Positions 6,237 through 9,314 of a stretch of DNA of 9,314 bases are shown here, piece after piece. The position numbers were made by a program, and so were the translations under genes. How positions within the stretch are numbered: the stretch's first letter is position 1; the number at the start of each line of letters is the position of its first letter. The DNA comes from Bacillota bacterium. Lineage in GTDB: Bacteria; Bacillota; Clostridia; Christensenellales; SZUA-584. The stretch spans positions 1-9,314 of the forward strand of contig JAEWQS010000037.1 of the NCBI GenBank assembly GCA_023399095.1, written 5' to 3'. A model generated the notes under the pieces. That model was given only the letters and a program-made list of their open reading frames with translations, was not told the origin of the DNA and ran no database searches.

Positions 6237-6272
6237 CATAGTTAGACGTTTTCAAACTATGAAAACGCTATG
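6237..6272. promoter_or_regulatory. Inverted repeat in the lipoprotein/ylbJ divergent region
   Basis: CATAG, 5 unpaired bases, CGTTTTC, a 7-nt loop, then GAAAACG and CTATG: 12 base pairs interrupted by a one-sided bulge. It lies about 12 nt upstream of the lipoprotein ribosome site, so it would sit in that leader RNA or act as an operator over its promoter. The remaining 100 bp toward ylbJ are A/T-rich, with no clear sigma-A promoter. Confidence 0.45.
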
Positions 6273-6326
6273 AGAAATTTTGAAAATTTTTAATAAAACC
6301 GAAAAAACCGATTCTTCGTCCCGTTT

Positions 6327-6334
6327 CATACGCT
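6327..6334 (+). promoter_or_regulatory. Possible sporulation sigma-E-like -10 element before ylbJ
   Basis: CATACGCT differs at one defined base from the sigma-E -10 consensus (CATACAnT) and lies 39 nt before the ylbJ ATG, a plausible promoter distance. ylbJ belongs to the sigma-E regulon in Bacillus subtilis. No convincing -35 is visible at the expected spacing, so this is only suggestive. Confidence 0.25.
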
Positions 6335-6373
6335 CAACTTACTGCTCATATCATTAAACGTAGGTGTGATTAT

Positions 6374-7543
6374 ATGAAAAAGAAAGTGGTGCTTATCGCC
6401 GCCGTGGCTGCAATGGCGGTACTGCTGCTCATTTACCCCGAAAACTGCTTGAACAGTGCGCGCTATGGGCTGAGCCTGTGGCTGACCGCCGTGCTGCCCG
6501 CGCTTTTTCCGTTTATGGCGGCTTCGTTTCTGCTATTAGAAACAGGCATCGTGCGGCTCATCGCGCATGTCTTCGCGCCCGTGACGCGCGCGCTTTTTTA
6601 CGCGCCCGGCGAGTCAGCGTATGTGTTTATCGCGTCGGCAATGTCAGGATATCCCGTGGGCGCACGGCTTTCGGGCGAGCTTTATGAGAGCAAGCAAATC
6701 ACCGAAGCGGAAGCTCAGCGCATTGTGCGCTTCACCAGCGTATCCGGCCCCGTTTTCATGACAGGCACCGTATGCACAGGTCTATTGAGATTGCCCGAGG
6801 CGGGCGTTTATCTCGCCGTCGCGCATTACCTTTCGGCCATCGCACTGGGTATACTTTTTGGAATTTTCGCGCGCCGTCAGCGTCTAAAGGTTCACGACAC
6901 GCCAAGGCCACGCTTTAAGGACGCTTTGGCGCGATTTAAAAAAGACGCGGCGGCTTGCCCGCCCGTGGGCGAGATGCTCTCAAACAGCGTCGAAAAAGCG
7001 CTCATTGTGCTGCTCAAGGTGGGCGGCTTCATCATATTGTTTTCGGTTGTGCTGGAAATGCTTTCGGTGACAGGCGTGATGGATGCGCTGGGTTGGGTCT
7101 ATATGCCGGTTACAAAATTGGCGGGACTCGACAGCGAAAGCGTCAATGCGCTGCTTTACGGTGGTGTGGAGATGACATCTGGCTGCGCGCGCGCCGCGGC
7201 TTTGAGCTTGCCCATAAGCATAAAGCTGCCCCTTATTGCTGGCATCATCACGTTCGGCGGCATGTGCATTCATTTGCAGACCACCGCCATGCTGGCCGCA
7301 AGCGGCCTAAAGCCCAAGGGTTTTCTGCTCGCCAAAAGCATTCAGGCAATGCTGGCCTTTGGCTTCACATCTTTGTTGCTCGCCGTGTTTCCTCTTGCCG
7401 CATCCGCTTCGAATATCGGAGCGGAAACAAAAACAGCCGCGTATGGCGGCGTCATTTTTGCGGCAGCGGCACTTGCGGTGCTGCTCATTATAAAAATTTG
7501 GAAGGGACGATCAAAGCGCTCAGCTTTTCCGTTTGCTCGATAG
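6374..7543 (+). CDS. ylbJ: Sporulation integral membrane protein YlbJ
   Basis: 389-aa polytopic membrane protein. In Bacillus it is made in the mother cell under sigma-E and is needed for a normal resistant spore; the transported substrate is unknown. Hydrophobic segments include about 5-20, 32-56, 142-166, 208-232, 284-304, 324-345 and 356-374. The family hallmarks are LWLTAVLPALFPF (36-48), SGYPVGARLSGELY (91-104) followed by ITEAEAQRIVRFTSVSGPVF (109-128), and the second-half repeat GGVEMTSGCARA (263-274) with TFGGMCIHLQT (293-303). This is the two-gate arrangement of the nucleoside-recognition (Gate) domain. AGGTG is 7 nt before the ATG. GC-rich composition matches tmcAL and contrasts with the block to its left. 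Its final 24 bp overlap the end of the convergent coiled-coil gene. Confidence 0.93.
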   Translation: MKKKVVLIAAVAAMAVLLLIYPENCLNSARYGLSLWLTAVLPALFPFMAASFLLLETGIVRLIAHVFAPVTRALFYAPGESAYVFIASAMSGYPVGARLSGELYESKQITEAEAQRIVRFTSVSGPVFMTGTVCTGLLRLPEAGVYLAVAHYLSAIALGILFGIFARRQRLKVHDTPRPRFKDALARFKKDAAACPPVGEMLSNSVEKALIVLLKVGGFIILFSVVLEMLSVTGVMDALGWVYMPVTKLAGLDSESVNALLYGGVEMTSGCARAAALSLPISIKLPLIAGIITFGGMCIHLQTTAMLAASGLKPKGFLLAKSIQAMLAFGFTSLLLAVFPLAASASNIGAETKTAAYGGVIFAAAALAVLLIIKIWKGRSKRSAFPFAR

Positions 7544-7972
7544 CTCCTGCCTGTTTTTTCTTAACATCTTCAGATAATCGGCGAAATATGTTTCCACCTC
7601 GGCCAGAATATCGTCCGCGTATTCCTTGGCGCCCAGCGCAATTTGCTTTGCGGTATCTTCGGCCTTTTTTATGATTTCTTTGGATTGTGCCTCCGCTTCC
7701 TGCACCACGGAATTGTCGGACACGCGGGTCTGCAGCTCATCTTCGGCGCTCTTGACGATAGATGTGCCTTCTTCACGCGCAGAAGACAATATTTTCTCTT
7801 TTTCCTTTATGATCTCCTCAGCATCGAGCAGCTCCTGCGGCAGGGCGTTTTTCAAATCGACAATAATCTCCATGACAATATCATAGTCTACGGAGCGCTT
7901 GCTGGAAAATACCGCTTTGGGGCTGTTTTCAATTTCATCGAGCAGTTCATCGAGCAGTTCAAGAATTTTCAT
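7520..7972 (-). CDS. Clostridial coiled-coil protein (often labelled ATPase)
   Basis: 150 aa, highly charged and helical. Residues about 48-145 form a nearly continuous Ala/Glu/Lys-rich coiled coil reminiscent of DivIVA or ATP-synthase b/V-type H subunits, with the conserved-looking stretch IALGAKEYADDILAEVE (111-127) and the end LRKNRQEL. I recognise it as the short protein commonly encoded beside coaD in Clostridia and annotated as ATPase. It has no Walker motif, so that label is not supported by sequence. Its role is unknown; a scaffold in division or sporulation is a guess. AGGTG is 6 nt before the ATG and overlaps the coaD stop; the genes are 4 nt apart, so they are co-transcribed. An in-frame 12-bp duplication near the start encodes ELLDELLDE. 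The end overlaps ylbJ tail to tail. Confidence 0.88.
   Translation of the reverse strand: MKILELLDELLDEIENSPKAVFSSKRSVDYDIVMEIIVDLKNALPQELLDAEEIIKEKEKILSSAREEGTSIVKSAEDELQTRVSDNSVVQEAEAQSKEIIKKAEDTAKQIALGAKEYADDILAEVETYFADYLKMLRKNRQELSSKRKS
7936..7959. repeat. 12-bp tandem duplication in the coiled-coil gene
   Basis: Two perfect adjacent copies of CATCGAGCAGTT, in frame, encoding repeated LLDE near the N-terminus of the coiled-coil protein. A likely slippage duplication that keeps the reading frame and amphipathic helix. Confidence 0.8.
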
Positions 7973-7976
7973 ATAA

Positions 7977-8456
7977 TCACCTGCGATATTTATTGATCAC
8001 ATCGTCTTTGATCTCATCCGGCACCAGACCCGTGATATCACCGCCGTGATACACCAGTTCTTTGACCATACTGGAGCTCAAAAACGAGTGATTTATGTCC
8101 GTCATTAAAAATATGGTTTCGACATCCTTTGCCAGCTTGGCGTTCATCGCAGCCATCTGAAACTCGTACTCAAAGTCGGATATGGCGCGCAACCCGCGTA
8201 TCACGAGATTTGCGTCCTTCTTTTTCATATAGTCCACAAGAAGTCCGGAAAAGCAGTCCACCTGAACACCCGGCAAATGTGCTGTGCTCCGGCTGATAAA
8301 GTCCATGCGCTGTTCGACTGAAAACGCAGGTCTTTTGTTCTTGTTGACAAGCACCGCCACCGTCACGTCGTCAAACATCGCCGCCGCACGTGTGATAATA
8401 TCCAAGTGGCCGGAAGTTACCGGATCGAAGCTTCCGGGGTATACGCATTTAATCAC
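7977..8456 (-). CDS. coaD: Pantetheine-phosphate adenylyltransferase (CoaD)
   Basis: Transfers AMP from ATP to 4'-phosphopantetheine to make dephospho-CoA, the penultimate step of coenzyme A synthesis. The 159-aa product matches the family length. It shows CVYPGSFDPVTSGHLDII with the (T/S)xGH nucleotide-binding motif, NKNKRPAFSVEQRMDFI, GLRAISDFEYEFQMAAMN and the ATP-binding SSSMVKEL near the end. The start is taken as the GTG at 8456: GGAG lies 6 nt upstream, and the protein then begins as other CoaD proteins do. The frame could begin at an ATG at 8495, but that would add 13 unrelated residues inside rsmD. The GTG start overlaps the rsmD stop by 8 nt, so translation is probably coupled. CoA supply fits the neighbouring acetyl-CoA metabolism in theme only. 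Confidence 0.97.
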   Translation of the reverse strand: MIKCVYPGSFDPVTSGHLDIITRAAAMFDDVTVAVLVNKNKRPAFSVEQRMDFISRSTAHLPGVQVDCFSGLLVDYMKKKDANLVIRGLRAISDFEYEFQMAAMNAKLAKDVETIFLMTDINHSFLSSSMVKELVYHGGDITGLVPDEIKDDVINKYRR

Positions 8457-8994
8457 TTTTATCTCCGTATGTGACAAACCAGAGCGAAATATCACCGTAG
8501 TCCTTGCTTTTTGTCAAATTATACCCCATTGGGAGCACAAAATCAAACTTTTTACGACATTCAAGTACAATAGTCGCGCCAAGAGCGAGTTTGCCGCCCT
8601 CACGCGCCGCTTCAAGCACCGGGCCATACAGGCCTTCGTCATATGGCGGATCAAGAAACATGATATCGTAAAAGCCCATAGACGGCAAAAGTTTAATCAC
8701 ATCGCCGCCATAAACGCGGCAGTTTTTTGCTCCTATCGCGCTTAGGTTTTGCTCGAGTGTTTTTAAGCAGGTTCTGTTTTTCTCCACAAAATCGACATGT
8801 TCTGCCCCGCGCGACAGCGCCTCAATGCCCAGCGCGCCGCTGCCAGCAAACGCATCCAGCACCTTCGCGCCTTGTATCTTAAACTGAATGGCACCGAACA
8901 TGGCTTCCTTGACCTTGTCGGTGGTGGGCCGTACGGCATCCCCTTTGGGGCAATCAAGGCGTCTGCCCTTGTAAGCCCCCGCAATGACGCGCAT
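8449..8994 (-). CDS. rsmD: 16S rRNA (guanine(966)-N2)-methyltransferase RsmD
   Basis: Methylates G966 of 16S rRNA with S-adenosylmethionine during 30S assembly. The 181-aa product has the family length and motifs: the N-terminal MRVIAGAYKGRRL and VRPTTDKVKEAMFGAI (21-36), SAM-binding motif I VLDAFAGSGALGIEALSRGA (45-64), the acidic end of the next strand (FVEKN), and the catalytic LDPPYDEGLY (positions about 114-123). The start codon overlaps the stop of the upstream cyclo-ligase gene by one base (TGATG), and no strong ribosome site is visible, which points to coupled translation. The rsmD-coaD pairing is widely conserved in Bacillota. Confidence 0.97.
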   Translation of the reverse strand: MRVIAGAYKGRRLDCPKGDAVRPTTDKVKEAMFGAIQFKIQGAKVLDAFAGSGALGIEALSRGAEHVDFVEKNRTCLKTLEQNLSAIGAKNCRVYGGDVIKLLPSMGFYDIMFLDPPYDEGLYGPVLEAAREGGKLALGATIVLECRKKFDFVLPMGYNLTKSKDYGDISLWFVTYGDKSD

Positions 8995-9314
8995 CAGTAG
9001 GGACCGATCACGCGCCTGTCGGTCACAAGTATGTCCATCATGATATCATATGGCTCCGCATCGATCTTGGGGACGATCTGCATATCGTAACAGATGCCGA
9101 TTTTCAGCGCGTTTGTTTGTTTTAGAAACCTGTCAAAGTAGCCCACGCCGTAGCCGATACGGTTCAACGCGGAATCAAATGCCACTCCCGGCACGAGAAC
9201 GACATCCGGCTCTGCCTGCTCACTTTCGTTCATGATAATGGGCTCGGCAATGCCGTACACATTGCTTTTCATAACCGAATCATTGTTATAGGCCACAGCA
9301 ATCAAATTATCGTC
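8994..9314 (-). CDS. 5-formyltetrahydrofolate cyclo-ligase, N-terminus outside window
   Basis: ATP-dependent conversion of 5-formyl-THF to 5,10-methenyl-THF (MTHFS/FthC/YgfA family), returning folate to the one-carbon pool. Only the last 106 residues are present; the frame is open to the right edge, and full-length members are about 180-190 aa. Diagnostic pieces are YGIAEPI, PDVVLVPGVAFDSALNRIGY, YFDRFL, IGICYDMQIVP and a C-terminal DIMMDILVTDRRV. Odd point: the glycine-rich phosphate loop usually reading GxGGGYYDR is GYGVGYFDR here, with Val at a normally invariant Gly. It is the first visible gene of the operon leading into rsmD and coaD, joined by a 1-nt stop/start overlap. Confidence 0.92.
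   Translation of the reverse strand, partial: DDNLIAVAYNNDSVMKSNVYGIAEPIIMNESEQAEPDVVLVPGVAFDSALNRIGYGVGYFDRFLKQTNALKIGICYDMQIVPKIDAEPYDIMMDILVTDRRVIGPY

Noticed and set aside
3191..6373. Attachment-site direct repeats flanking the AT-rich block
   Set aside because: Comparing 3191-3295 with 6215-6373 gave only trivial matches such as GATTCT; no integrase, tRNA or transposase is present.
6955..7674. 239-aa plus-strand frame inside and beyond ylbJ
   Set aside because: It is a different-frame shadow of ylbJ and antisense to the coiled-coil gene, with Arg/His-rich composition typical of GC-rich shadow frames.
8457..8495. Longer coaD start at ATG 8495
   Set aside because: It adds 13 unrelated residues inside rsmD; the GTG at 8456 has a ribosome site and gives the standard CoaD start.

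Overview
This window looks like a chromosomal segment of an endospore-forming Clostridia (Bacillota) bacterium. The evidence is the neighbourhood of acetate kinase, phosphotransacetylase, TmcAL (YlbM), the sporulation membrane protein YlbJ, a clostridial coiled-coil protein, CoaD and RsmD. From general knowledge these genes cluster in many Clostridia, and several match the ylb region of Bacillus subtilis. YlbJ suggests sporulation. Pta and AckA show fermentation through acetyl phosphate to acetate with ATP formation. Genus or species cannot be fixed from this sequence.

Layout: (1) 1-1893, minus strand: pta, then ackA, which runs off the left edge. A 10-bp-arm hairpin lies between them. (2) 1894-2014: a compact divergent control region with candidate promoters for pta (minus) and tmcAL (plus) and an operator-like inverted repeat. 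(3) 2015-3190, plus: tmcAL. (4) about 3191-6373: an AT-rich block read on the minus strand. It carries a 195-aa lipoprotein, a structured 0.4-kb stretch with a doubtful small reading frame, a 147-aa secreted protein of unknown family, a strong hairpin, and a 466-aa lipoprotein resembling DUF6034 proteins. (5) 6374-7543, plus: ylbJ. (6) 7520-9314, minus: a tightly packed operon in transcription order 5-formyltetrahydrofolate cyclo-ligase (cut by the right edge), rsmD, coaD, coiled-coil protein. Its genes overlap or lie within 4 nt of each other, and its last gene overlaps the end of ylbJ by 24 bp, tail to tail.

The flanking genes are conserved housekeeping or sporulation genes with GC-rich composition. 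The block at 3.2-6.4 kb differs: it is visibly AT-rich (hand counts: 20 of 60 G+C at 3481-3540 and 11 of 60 at 5221-5280, against 40 of 60 at 2401-2460 and 35 of 60 at 6901-6960). All its confident products carry export signals and none has a clear enzymatic motif. It reads as an accessory envelope/secretion cassette inserted between tmcAL and ylbJ. It is the most likely place for undescribed biology here, but the sequence alone does not reveal a function. No tRNA, rRNA, CRISPR array, transposase or integrase was seen.
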